64,000 nt of DNA from Clostridiales bacterium (GTDB lineage Bacteria; Bacillota; Clostridia; Saccharofermentanales; Saccharofermentanaceae), in assembly GCA_017962145.1 (NCBI GenBank), contig JAGCVX010000016.1:1-64000 (forward strand), in the 5' to 3' direction. Shown one piece after another: positions 55,022 through 64,000 of this stretch (its first letter is position 1; every line of letters begins with the position of its first letter). The notes under the pieces are model-generated. The model saw only the letters and a list, made by a program, of their open reading frames with translations, made no database searches and had not been told where the DNA came from. The translations under genes were made by a program, and so were the position numbers.

Positions 55022-56197
55022 ATGGGAAAAAGAGTGATTCTGATCGTGCTCGACAGTGTCGGCATCGGCGGAGCAAAAGACGCGGCGGCCTTTGGAGATG
55101 AAGGCTCCCATACGCTCGCGGCATGCTCGAAGGACAGTGCATTTTCCATCGCGAATATGAAACGGATCGGCATGGGGTGCATCCCGGATGCGCTTCCTTA
55201 CGACGAGCCCACCGGAAAAGGTGTGGGCGCGTGGGCGAGAGTCGAAGAAGCTTCGATGGGAAAAGATACGACGATCGGCCACTGGGAGATCGCGGGCGTG
55301 ATCTCGCCGGAACCGCTGCCGACTTATCCGGACGGATTCCCTCAGGAAGTGATCGAAGAATTTGAAAAGAAGACCGGAAGAAAGGTCCTTTGCAACAAGC
55401 CTTATTCCGGAACGGAAGTCATCCGCGACTACGGCGAAGAGCACGTAAAGACCGGTGATCTGATCGTTTATACTTCGGCGGACAGCGTATTTCAAATCGC
55501 GGCGCACGAAGAAGTGGTTCCGGTCAAGGAACTGTATAAATACTGCGAGATCGCAAGAGAGATGCTTCAGGGAAAACACGGCGTCGGACGAGTCATCGCA
55601 AGACCATTTGTCGGAGAAGCGCCGAACTTTGAAAGAACACCGAACCGTCACGATTTCTCACTGGTGCCGCCGCGCGCGACGCTTCTTGACGACCTGACGG
55701 AAGCGAAGATCCCGGTCTTCGGCGTCGGAAAGATCTTCGATATCTTTGCCGGAAAAGGCGTGGGCATGTCGGTGAGAACATCCGGAAATGCGGATGGGAT
55801 CGAGCAGACTCTGGGTGCGATGGATGCGCAGAAAGAAGGACTGATCTTCGTCAATCTCGTCGACTTCGATATGCTCTACGGACATAGAAACGATGTGCAT
55901 GGATATGCGGAGGCGCTGACGTATTTTGATGACCGTCTGCCGGAGATCCTGTCGCGCATGCAGAAGGACGATATCCTCATGATCACTGCGGATCACGGAT
56001 GCGATCCGTCGACACCTTCGACGGATCATTCGCGTGAGAATGTGCCGTTTCTGGCTTATGGCGAGCGTGTGCGTCCGGGTACGGATCTGGGCATTCGGAA
56101 GAGCTATGCGGATATCGCCAAGACGATCGGCGATTATTTCGGAATCAATACCAATAACCTGGACGGTGAGTCATTCTGGAAGGAGATGCGTGCATGA
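55022..56197 (+). CDS. deoB: Phosphopentomutase
   Basis: 391 aa. It interconverts (deoxy)ribose 1- and 5-phosphate in nucleoside salvage. N-terminal LIVLDSVGIGGAKDAAAFGD, TTIGHWEIAGV with the phosphorylated Thr region, and metal-binding ITADHGCDPSTPSTDHSRE are diagnostic. ATG 55022 begins the family-conserved sequence; the ribosome site is weak. A TATAAT at 54920-54925 may serve as its -10 box. It overlaps deoC by 4 bp. Confidence 0.95.
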   Translation: MGKRVILIVLDSVGIGGAKDAAAFGDEGSHTLAACSKDSAFSIANMKRIGMGCIPDALPYDEPTGKGVGAWARVEEASMGKDTTIGHWEIAGVISPEPLPTYPDGFPQEVIEEFEKKTGRKVLCNKPYSGTEVIRDYGEEHVKTGDLIVYTSADSVFQIAAHEEVVPVKELYKYCEIAREMLQGKHGVGRVIARPFVGEAPNFERTPNRHDFSLVPPRATLLDDLTEAKIPVFGVGKIFDIFAGKGVGMSVRTSGNADGIEQTLGAMDAQKEGLIFVNLVDFDMLYGHRNDVHGYAEALTYFDDRLPEILSRMQKDDILMITADHGCDPSTPSTDHSRENVPFLAYGERVRPGTDLGIRKSYADIAKTIGDYFGINTNNLDGESFWKEMRA

Positions 56198-56841
56198 ATT
56201 ATTCAGAGGAAGAAAAAAAGATCTTAGCGAAAGTCGACCATACTTTGCTTCGCATTACCGCGACGCGTGACGAGATCCGCGCGCTCTGTGAAGCGGCGGT
56301 TGAAGCCGGCACCGCGAGTGTATGTATCCCGCCGTGCTATATCACCGATGCGTATCAGTTCTTAAAAGGCGCGCTTCCTGTATGTACCGTTATCGGTTTT
56401 CCGAACGGCTATCAGACCACGGCCACGAAAGTATTTGAAGCATCGGAAGCGATCCGCCTGGGTGCTAAAGAGATCGACATGGTGATCAATCTCTGCGACG
56501 TCAAAACAGGAAACTACGACCGCATCTATCTGGAACTTCTGGCGATGCGTGAAGCATGCAAAGACGTCATTTTGAAAGTCATTATCGAGACATGTCAGCT
56601 GACACGCGAAGAGAAGATCAAGATGTGCGAGCTGGTCAGCAAAGCCAAGGCCGACTTCATCAAGACTTCGACCGGTTTTTCTACCGGCGGCGCGACAGTG
56701 GAAGACGTCCGTCTTCTGCGTGAATACTCGGCGCCGGAAGTGAAGGTCAAGGCTGCCGGCGGCATCAAGGATTTTGAAGATGCCAAGGCCATGATCGCAG
56801 CCGGTGCGGACCGACTGGGAACCAGCCGTCTCGTAAAGTAA
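56194..56841 (+). CDS. deoC: Deoxyribose-phosphate aldolase
   Basis: 215 aa. It splits deoxyribose 5-phosphate into acetaldehyde and glyceraldehyde 3-phosphate. Class I aldolase: Schiff-base Lys in FIKTSTGFSTGGAT, second Lys in VKVKAAGGIKDF. The start overlaps the deoB stop (ATGA). It is 37 bp before cdd, in a deoB-deoC-cdd salvage operon. Confidence 0.96.
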   Translation: MNYSEEEKKILAKVDHTLLRITATRDEIRALCEAAVEAGTASVCIPPCYITDAYQFLKGALPVCTVIGFPNGYQTTATKVFEASEAIRLGAKEIDMVINLCDVKTGNYDRIYLELLAMREACKDVILKVIIETCQLTREEKIKMCELVSKAKADFIKTSTGFSTGGATVEDVRLLREYSAPEVKVKAAGGIKDFEDAKAMIAAGADRLGTSRLVK

Positions 56842-56878
56842 GAGCCGCCCGCAACTGAGGCAGAAAGGCAGGATGAAG

Positions 56879-57283
56879 ATGGATACAGCAAAACTTCTTT
56901 CCGAAGCAAAGAAGGCGAGAGCGATGGCGTATGCGCCCTACTCCGGATTTTCGGTCGGTGCGGCGCTGGTGACATCGGACGGGAAGATCTACCGCGGATG
57001 CAATATCGAGTCTTCGGTTTTTTCTCCGAGCCTTTGTGCCGAGCGTGTGGCGCTGGCGAAAGCCATCAGCGAAGGAGAAAAAGAATTCGCGGCGATCGCG
57101 ATCGTGGGCGCGCCTTCCGGCGAGGAGCCGAAAGACCCATGCTACCCCTGCGGAGTTTGCCGTCAGGTTTTATCTGAACACGTGGATCTGAAGAAATTTA
57201 CGATCATAACAGAAGAAGCCGGAAAGGCACAAACCTGTACGCTTTCCGAGCTTCTCCCCAGTGCATTTGTGTTCGAAAAATAA
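56879..57283 (+). CDS. cdd: Cytidine deaminase
   Basis: 134 aa, the homotetrameric short form. It deaminates cytidine and deoxycytidine. Zinc ligands and proton shuttle are in SLCAERVAL (Cys-Ala-Glu) and PCYPCGVCRQVL (PCxxC); the CNIESS motif is present. Of two nearby ATGs I take 56879, which stands 6 nt from CAGG; ATG 56873 would abut the site. Convergent with the next gene, 10 bp apart. Confidence 0.93.
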   Translation: MDTAKLLSEAKKARAMAYAPYSGFSVGAALVTSDGKIYRGCNIESSVFSPSLCAERVALAKAISEGEKEFAAIAIVGAPSGEEPKDPCYPCGVCRQVLSEHVDLKKFTIITEEAGKAQTCTLSELLPSAFVFEK

Positions 57284-57293
57284 TCTTTCGGAT

Positions 57294-58607
57294 TTATCGG
57301 GACACGATCCCCCATGCGATAAATACCATCGTTACGTAGCTTCCGGCGGAGAACCAGAGCCACGGTGTGAACGTGCGCTTTTTTGTCAGAAGATGCACGA
57401 TCGCAAGTGCCGATCCGACGAAGACTACAGCGGTTCCCCAAAGGCCCAGAGTGCGGGAAGGAGTATACCCGAAACGGGACACGTAGAGGATGATCTTCGA
57501 GGCGGAGATGCAGGCAAATACCATGCTCTGCGCCATGATGACCGTGCTTAAGATCTTCAGGATCCGGTTTTCGTGTGAGCCGAAGATGCGAACCAGCGAC
57601 AGCAGAACGAAGTTGATCAATACGACATTGATGAGTTCGTGGAATCCGCTGACGGCGTACTGGGAAGCGGTGTAGGCTTCCGGCAGGACTCCGGCAAATG
57701 CACTGAACATGTAACTTGCCTGCGACAGGCAGAATGCCAGATAGACCAGGATGAAGATGCCAAGGACGATGCTGTAGAGCGTGTCCGGCATGAAGCGAAG
57801 CTTTTTGGACTCAGTGACGACTTTGCTGTGGAATTCCTTTTCCTTTTCGATGCTTGTACGGACGCTGCCCTGATAAAGTCCGAAGAGGAATGCGCCGATC
57901 GGGATGCTGAAGAGAAACTTCACGATCACGATGGAAAGCGAGATCTTCGACAGGAAGCGGTCGATCGATTCGAGCGCGTACAGGAAGTGGTCGTCGACTT
58001 TGGCCAGGTTTTCCAGCGCCAGGCAGAAGATGATCAGGATCATACAGAGCACGCCGATGATGCCGATAATGTTATAGCGCGGACGTGTCTTTTCCGTGGT
58101 TTCCGATTCCGCCCCTTCGCTTTTTTGGATGTTATGCTCATGGACGGTGTCATAGACCGAGAAGATGCGGGACAGGATGTTTCGAAACGGCATGCGGACG
58201 AATCCGTTTACCAGGTCGAGCGGCATCAGGCAGGAGGAGCGGTCCGAGAGAAGATGTCCGGTCCCGACAAGTACCATGTAGATGGCGACGGCATGGATGA
58301 ATAAAAGTGTCGTGCCGGTCATCTGATTTCCATAGGTCGTGACGCATAAAAGAAGCAGGATCACTTCCCAGAAGCGGGGCTCGATCTTCTGAAGTTTGGT
58401 GGGAAGAAAGCGGCCGAGCAGCTGCTGCTGCCACATCGTCAGTTCGAGCCAGATGACCGCGACGACGGCCAGTCCGCAAAGAATCGTGCAGACGGTCAGA
58501 TTCGAGTCGGTGTTGGTGAAAAGACACACATATCCGTAAGAAAAAGCGTAACTTAATCCAAGGCAGATGAATTTGAGGATCTCTGCCCGCTTGACATCGG
58601 TATTCAT
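57294..58607 (-). CDS. DUF4153/DUF4173-type membrane protein
   Basis: 437 aa, about ten to twelve helices. The family-like segment TASQYAVSGFHELINVVLINF (a variant of the EYARxGFxEL motif) and LYSIVLGIFILVYLAFCLSQ are visible. The function of the family is unknown. It is the last of a minus-strand group with the XRE and DUF2975 genes, 50 bp after the XRE stop. Confidence 0.75.
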   Translation of the reverse strand: MNTDVKRAEILKFICLGLSYAFSYGYVCLFTNTDSNLTVCTILCGLAVVAVIWLELTMWQQQLLGRFLPTKLQKIEPRFWEVILLLLCVTTYGNQMTGTTLLFIHAVAIYMVLVGTGHLLSDRSSCLMPLDLVNGFVRMPFRNILSRIFSVYDTVHEHNIQKSEGAESETTEKTRPRYNIIGIIGVLCMILIIFCLALENLAKVDDHFLYALESIDRFLSKISLSIVIVKFLFSIPIGAFLFGLYQGSVRTSIEKEKEFHSKVVTESKKLRFMPDTLYSIVLGIFILVYLAFCLSQASYMFSAFAGVLPEAYTASQYAVSGFHELINVVLINFVLLSLVRIFGSHENRILKILSTVIMAQSMVFACISASKIILYVSRFGYTPSRTLGLWGTAVVFVGSALAIVHLLTKKRTFTPWLWFSAGSYVTMVFIAWGIVSR

Positions 58608-58657
58608 TTTTCAGTTTTTACTCCTTTTTGGGTGGGGGTCCTTATACGAAGGACAGA

Positions 58658-58876
58658 TTACTTTGCCGGTTCGTCCGGCTGATATTCGAGAATGTCTCCG
58701 GGCTGGCACTGCAGCGCTTCACAAATATCGTTCAGGGTGCTGAAACGCACCGCCTTTGCTTTCTGGTTTTTCAGAATCGAGAGATTCGCAGGCGTGATGC
58801 CGATCTTCGTGGCGAGGTCACCTGCGGAGATCTTGCGTCGAGCCATCATTACATCGAGATTTACAATAATTGCCAT
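58658..58876 (-). CDS. XRE-family regulator (YozG-like)
   Basis: 72 aa, almost entirely a helix-turn-helix: SAGDLATKIGITPANLSILKNQK then FSTLNDICEALQCQPGDILEY. This short Cro-like type is regularly encoded next to a DUF2975 membrane protein, as here. GAGGTG lies 7 nt before ATG 58876. It probably binds the promoter of its own operon. Confidence 0.9.
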   Translation of the reverse strand: MAIIVNLDVMMARRKISAGDLATKIGITPANLSILKNQKAKAVRFSTLNDICEALQCQPGDILEYQPDEPAK

Positions 58877-58887
58877 AGCGCATCACC

Positions 58888-59388
58888 TCACACAGTCAGA
58901 TCCAGCTCGTCACGCATGTCGATGGCCTTATCCATGACAAGACGTACGCACTGTACGATGAGTCCGACGAAAAGACCGACCAGCGCGATGACACACAGAG
59001 ACGCGGACGCGCAGGCTCCGAGGATGCAGACCAGACAGATCAGGAAGCAGCATGCGGAGATGCCGGTCATCAGGCGGGTGTTCTTCTTATCGAAGACCAC
59101 ATCTTTTTTCAGGTTCAAAAGAAGTTTGCTCACGAAGTACAGGATCGGGTAGGTAAGGCCTGTGCTTAAGTAGAAGCAGGTAAGGAAGCAGATAAACCGG
59201 TTGTTTCTGTCATCCAGGAAGGGGATCGCGGTGAGATATCCGTCGCCGAAGAGGGCACCGTGCCAGCAGAAGCGGCAGAAAGAATATCCGAATATATCTC
59301 CGAGAAGGCAGCAGATGAAGAATACGACACAGGCTGCCAGTGTGGTGTTGATCCACATATTGTAACTGGGTTTAGTTTTGTTTTCCAT
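58888..59388 (-). CDS. DUF2975 membrane protein
   Basis: 166 aa, four helices (about 13-35, 60-85, 97-120, 125-150). DUF2975 proteins pair with small XRE regulators and may control them at the membrane. ATG 59388 has GGAGG at 10 nt; the longer frame would run through the promoter. Rich in Cys within the helices. The XRE gene follows 11 bp later. Confidence 0.78.
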   Translation of the reverse strand: MENKTKPSYNMWINTTLAACVVFFICCLLGDIFGYSFCRFCWHGALFGDGYLTAIPFLDDRNNRFICFLTCFYLSTGLTYPILYFVSKLLLNLKKDVVFDKKNTRLMTGISACCFLICLVCILGACASASLCVIALVGLFVGLIVQCVRLVMDKAIDMRDELDLTV

Positions 59389-59425
59389 GTGTTGAAACCT
59401 CCGTTTCAGATTCGATCGTAACATC

Positions 59426-59454
59426 ATACTAGCACGGCCGATATCGAATTGCAA
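59426..59454 (-). promoter_or_regulatory. Promoter of the DUF2975-XRE operon
   Basis: Minus-strand TTGCAA (59454-59449), 17-bp spacer, TAGTAT (59431-59426). Confidence 0.58.
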
Positions 59455-59457
59455 GCA

Positions 59458-59482
59458 TTTTTTATCGAAAAACGATAAAAAA
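59458..59482. promoter_or_regulatory. Inverted repeat between divergent operons
   Basis: TTTTTTATCG and CGATAAAAAA arms separated by five A. It lies just upstream of the DUF2975 -35 box and about 60 bp from the LtaS-like promoter. It is in the wrong place for a terminator of either operon, since both run away from it. A binding site for the XRE protein is the simplest reading. Confidence 0.5.
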
Positions 59483-59538
59483 GTAACGAATAACAGTTAA
59501 AGTCCTAAAAACTGTGCAAAGTAACAAGTCCGGAAACA

Positions 59539-59566
59539 TTGAAAGAAGAGGAAAACCATATATAAT
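59539..59566 (+). promoter_or_regulatory. Promoter of the LtaS-like gene
   Basis: TTGAAA (59539-59544), 16-bp spacer, TATAAT (59561-59566), about 60 bp before ATG 59626. Confidence 0.6.
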
Positions 59567-59625
59567 AAGCTAGAATGCGGCTTTAGGTATTTTTGGGGAA
59601 TATCAGTTATGCAGGTGCATAGAAA

Positions 59626-62262
59626 ATGATAAAGTTTACGAAAAAGAACATCAGCATCACAAGAAACAAGGTGCACCTCGGCATCGTTATCGCCGTTACT
59701 CTCGCACTGCTTCTTCTGATCATTTTTGATTCATCGATCTTTGCTTCCAAAGAAACGATCACGTATATGGGCCGCCGTGCGCAGTCCCTGGGTATCTTAA
59801 ACGGTGAGGAGCCGCTGGTCCAGCCTTTTGTTCCGGACCGCGAGCATGTCGACTATATCGAGATCCGTATGGCTACAAACGTAGAAGAGGGAAATATCCT
59901 CGAGCCGGTCGGATATCTCCAGTTCCAGGTCCTCGGCCCGAAGAGCAAGGTCCTTTACACGGAGCAGGTCCCGATCAAGGATCTGAAAGATAACGAGTAT
60001 CGCCGTTTCAAGGTCAATCTGGATCTGGACCCGACGATCGAGTATAAAATCACGATGCAGGTCTTCGATACGATCGGTGAGGAAGTACCGACGGTATGGG
60101 TCTCTTCGAACGTAAAGGATGCTTTGCGAAATGTCGTTTATCCGGGTGTCGATCCGGAGGTACGACTGCAGAGTGTCGGCCAGTTCCGTTACTCGCATAT
60201 GAACTACTCGTCGATCGTGGTCAGCGTGCTTTTGATCCTTCTTTGTTCGTTCCTGTCTCTGATCAAGGTCGATCTTTCCGAAAAGGGAAGCGAGTGCCTC
60301 ACGATGGCCGTGCTTTTCACGATGCCGGTCCTGATGTTCGTCATCGTAGAGCTTCTCAACAACAACTCCGTACTTCTTAAGGAAACACCGGTATATGTGA
60401 TCAACTACATTTTCTATCTGCTGGTGTATATCCTTTTCTTCATCGCATTTAACCGATTCCGTCTGACAACGATCATCATCAACTCGTTCGTTTTCGTAGT
60501 TGCGGTATTTAACTACTTCAAGCTTCTGTGGAGAGGTGAGCCGATCCAGCTTTGGGATATCGTAACCCTGAAGACCGCCATGAACGTTTCGGACAACTAC
60601 CATATCGAGCTGTCTCCGATCCTTTTTATCGCGACGCTCCTGTTTATCCTTTCGATCCTTCTGATCAGCAAGTGTAAGTATTCTTTCATCCTGCGCCGCA
60701 CGAGAGTGTCTCTTGGTGCAGTCGGTATGGCACTGACGATCTTCCTGGTCATGGCGCTTTTCGATACGGACCGTTACCAGATCACGGCGTTCAGCCTGAT
60801 GCAGAGACTCGGTATCGTAAACAATGTCTGGAACCAGCCGTCAAACTTTTCGAAGAACGGTATGCTTATCGCACTGACGATGAATGCCCAGTATATTACC
60901 GTCAGAAAGCCGGATAACTACAGCGGTGAGAAGCTGCAGGAGTGCCAGGGTGTCGCGGAATGCGGCTACGAATACAACATCCTGCCGAACGAAGTGCTTG
61001 CCGAGTATGAAGCCAACAAGGCGCAGCACCAGAGCGAAGGACAGCGTGTCCTGGCACCGGGTCAGCTGCCGAATATCATCTGCATCATGAACGAATCCTA
61101 TACCGACCTTTCTACTGTCGGTTCTTTCGAGACGAACCTTCCGATGCACCCTTATATGGATGCACTCTTTGAAGGCGAGAACATCATCCACGGTGACCTC
61201 TGCGTATCGACATATGGTGGTGGTACGGCCAACTCGGAATTTGAGTTCCTGACAGGTAACTCCATGACATTCTTCCCGAACGGAAGTATCCCGTATCAGC
61301 AGTATGTGGATTCCCCGACGGGCTGTCTGCCGCGTTTCTTAAAGAGCCTCGGCTACAGCGCGATCGCAGTTCACCCGTACCTCGCTTCCGGCTGGAACCG
61401 CCCGGACGTATATGAGAATATGGCATTTGACGACTTCATCTCTATCGATGATTTTAACGATAATGCCGAGTATATCCGTTCTTACATCTCGGACCGCTGC
61501 TCTTATGACAAGCTGATCGAGCTTTATGAGAAAAAGGCAGAAGGCCAGCCGATCTTCCTTTTCAACGTAACCATGCAGAACCACGGTTCCTATACAAGTA
61601 CGAACCCGAACTTCAACCAGGACGTTAAGCTTACTGACTATCCGGACAAGTTCCCGGAGACCGAGCAGTATCTGACACTGGCCAGACAGTCCGATATCGC
61701 GGTCGACTACCTGATCCAGTATTTCCAGAACACCGATGAGCCGGTGATCATCTGCTTCTTCGGCGACCATCTGCCGAGCATGAAGAACGGTTTCTATGAG
61801 ACCCTCCTGGGCAAGGAACTGGTCGATCTCAGCGGTGAAGAGATGCAGCGTCTTTATAAGACCGACTACTTCATCTGGGCCAACTTCGACATTCCGGAGT
61901 GCGAGATGAACGATCTGAGCCTGAACTATCTGTCGACACTGCTTCTTCAGACTTCCGGCATCCATCTTCCGGACTATAACATCCTGATCGCACAGGCGCA
62001 TGAGGAGTATCCGACACTGACCACGATGGGTATCTATGATGCCAACGGCGTCCGTTACAACACCTTGAACGAGATCCCGGATAAGGACGGCATCCTGAAC
62101 CTTTACAACATCATGGCCTACAACAATGTATTCGAAACGACCGGCCGTTCCAGCGGACTGTTCGACATCATCAATACGATCCCGTGGCACACGGAAGCAG
62201 GCGACTATATCGCCGCGAACCCGACCGCCGGTACCGGTAAAAAAGAAGAAGAGGAAGAGTAA
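59626..62262 (+). CDS. LtaS-family glycerol-phosphate transferase / sulfatase
   Basis: 878 aa. Helix near residues 18-35, an external domain of about 160 residues, four more helices (about 200-365), then the extracellular sulfatase-fold catalytic domain (about 480-800). That domain has NESYTDLSTVG (metal Glu), catalytic Thr in YGGGTANSEFEFLTG, TMQNHGSYTS, and CFFGDHLPS (Asp-His). This is the lipoteichoic acid synthase family, which transfers glycerol phosphate from phosphatidylglycerol. The extra N-terminal external domain makes it longer than the usual LtaS of about 650 aa. One base separates its stop from the helicase start. Confidence 0.88.
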   Translation: MIKFTKKNISITRNKVHLGIVIAVTLALLLLIIFDSSIFASKETITYMGRRAQSLGILNGEEPLVQPFVPDREHVDYIEIRMATNVEEGNILEPVGYLQFQVLGPKSKVLYTEQVPIKDLKDNEYRRFKVNLDLDPTIEYKITMQVFDTIGEEVPTVWVSSNVKDALRNVVYPGVDPEVRLQSVGQFRYSHMNYSSIVVSVLLILLCSFLSLIKVDLSEKGSECLTMAVLFTMPVLMFVIVELLNNNSVLLKETPVYVINYIFYLLVYILFFIAFNRFRLTTIIINSFVFVVAVFNYFKLLWRGEPIQLWDIVTLKTAMNVSDNYHIELSPILFIATLLFILSILLISKCKYSFILRRTRVSLGAVGMALTIFLVMALFDTDRYQITAFSLMQRLGIVNNVWNQPSNFSKNGMLIALTMNAQYITVRKPDNYSGEKLQECQGVAECGYEYNILPNEVLAEYEANKAQHQSEGQRVLAPGQLPNIICIMNESYTDLSTVGSFETNLPMHPYMDALFEGENIIHGDLCVSTYGGGTANSEFEFLTGNSMTFFPNGSIPYQQYVDSPTGCLPRFLKSLGYSAIAVHPYLASGWNRPDVYENMAFDDFISIDDFNDNAEYIRSYISDRCSYDKLIELYEKKAEGQPIFLFNVTMQNHGSYTSTNPNFNQDVKLTDYPDKFPETEQYLTLARQSDIAVDYLIQYFQNTDEPVIICFFGDHLPSMKNGFYETLLGKELVDLSGEEMQRLYKTDYFIWANFDIPECEMNDLSLNYLSTLLLQTSGIHLPDYNILIAQAHEEYPTLTTMGIYDANGVRYNTLNEIPDKDGILNLYNIMAYNNVFETTGRSSGLFDIINTIPWHTEAGDYIAANPTAGTGKKEEEEE

Positions 62263-62263
62263 A

Positions 62264-64000
<1,737 letters not shown>

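Noticed and set aside
59458..59482. Terminator between DUF2975 and the LtaS-like gene
   Set aside because: Both neighbouring operons start here and run outward, so there is no transcript to terminate. A regulatory site is more likely.

Overview
The window looks like a chromosomal segment from a fibre-degrading, monoderm anaerobe of the class Clostridia. The grounds are Shine-Dalgarno sites of the GGAGG type before most genes, sigma-A promoters, an LtaS-type polyglycerolphosphate synthase, many lipoproteins with lipobox cysteines, and a glucuronoxylan/cellulose sugar economy (GH115, GH9, uronate pathway). I cannot name the genus. There are no rRNA or tRNA genes, no prophage and no insertion sequence. 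Genes are dense, run on both strands and often overlap by 4 nt (ATGA).

Layout. 1-1673: tail of an ABC-2 permease, then a queuosine-precursor operon (yhhQ, queF) with a candidate preQ1-I riboswitch and terminator in its leader. 1689-4726: a TetR regulator with its palindromic operator and a rifampicin-phosphotransferase-like enzyme. 4767-6632: aspS. 6736-10978: MoxR ATPase, DUF58 protein and transglutaminase. 11190-14475: a MacB/FtsX-type ABC exporter with a structured leader. 14476-15110: an AT-rich non-coding stretch holding a strictly phased array of 33-bp palindromes, followed by a PD-(D/E)XK-like nuclease gene. 16025-20760: a DUF4349 lipoprotein, a 53-aa membrane protein, a two-component system and a zinc-ribbon membrane protein.

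20800-23824 carries an intracellular GH115 alpha-glucuronidase. 23821-26604 is an ECF sigma / anti-sigma / two-lipoprotein operon. 26732-34745 holds an acyltransferase fused to a zinc ribbon, small membrane proteins, a metallophosphoesterase, a galactokinase and a membrane acyltransferase.

34754-49922 is the glucuronate locus. It contains a GntR/FadR regulator, uxuB, uxuA, a DUF624 protein, an SGNH acetylesterase, a two-permease plus lipoprotein oligosaccharide ABC importer, uxaC, kdgA and kdgK. Together these take acetylated glucuronoxylan fragments in, remove acetyl and glucuronate groups, and carry glucuronate through fructuronate, mannonate and KDG to pyruvate and glyceraldehyde 3-phosphate. 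A CTAG-centred operator recurs in the promoters of the regulator, uxuAB, the importer, the DUF624/esterase intergenic region and, 16 kb away, GH115, so it outlines one regulon.

50034-64000: a 1204-aa polytopic protein, a phosphodiesterase-like protein, nucleoside salvage (deoB, deoC, cdd), a DUF4153-type protein, an XRE/DUF2975 pair, an LtaS-like synthase, a DEAD-box helicase and the start of a membrane-anchored GH9 cellulase that runs off the window.

Three signals stand out beyond the genes. The first is the phased palindrome array at 14572-14901. The second is a strong excess of the 9-mer AAATGCACT/AGTGCATTT (18 copies against about 0.5 expected). The third is a GC-rich palindrome nested in the loops of two neighbouring terminators at 10986-11180.
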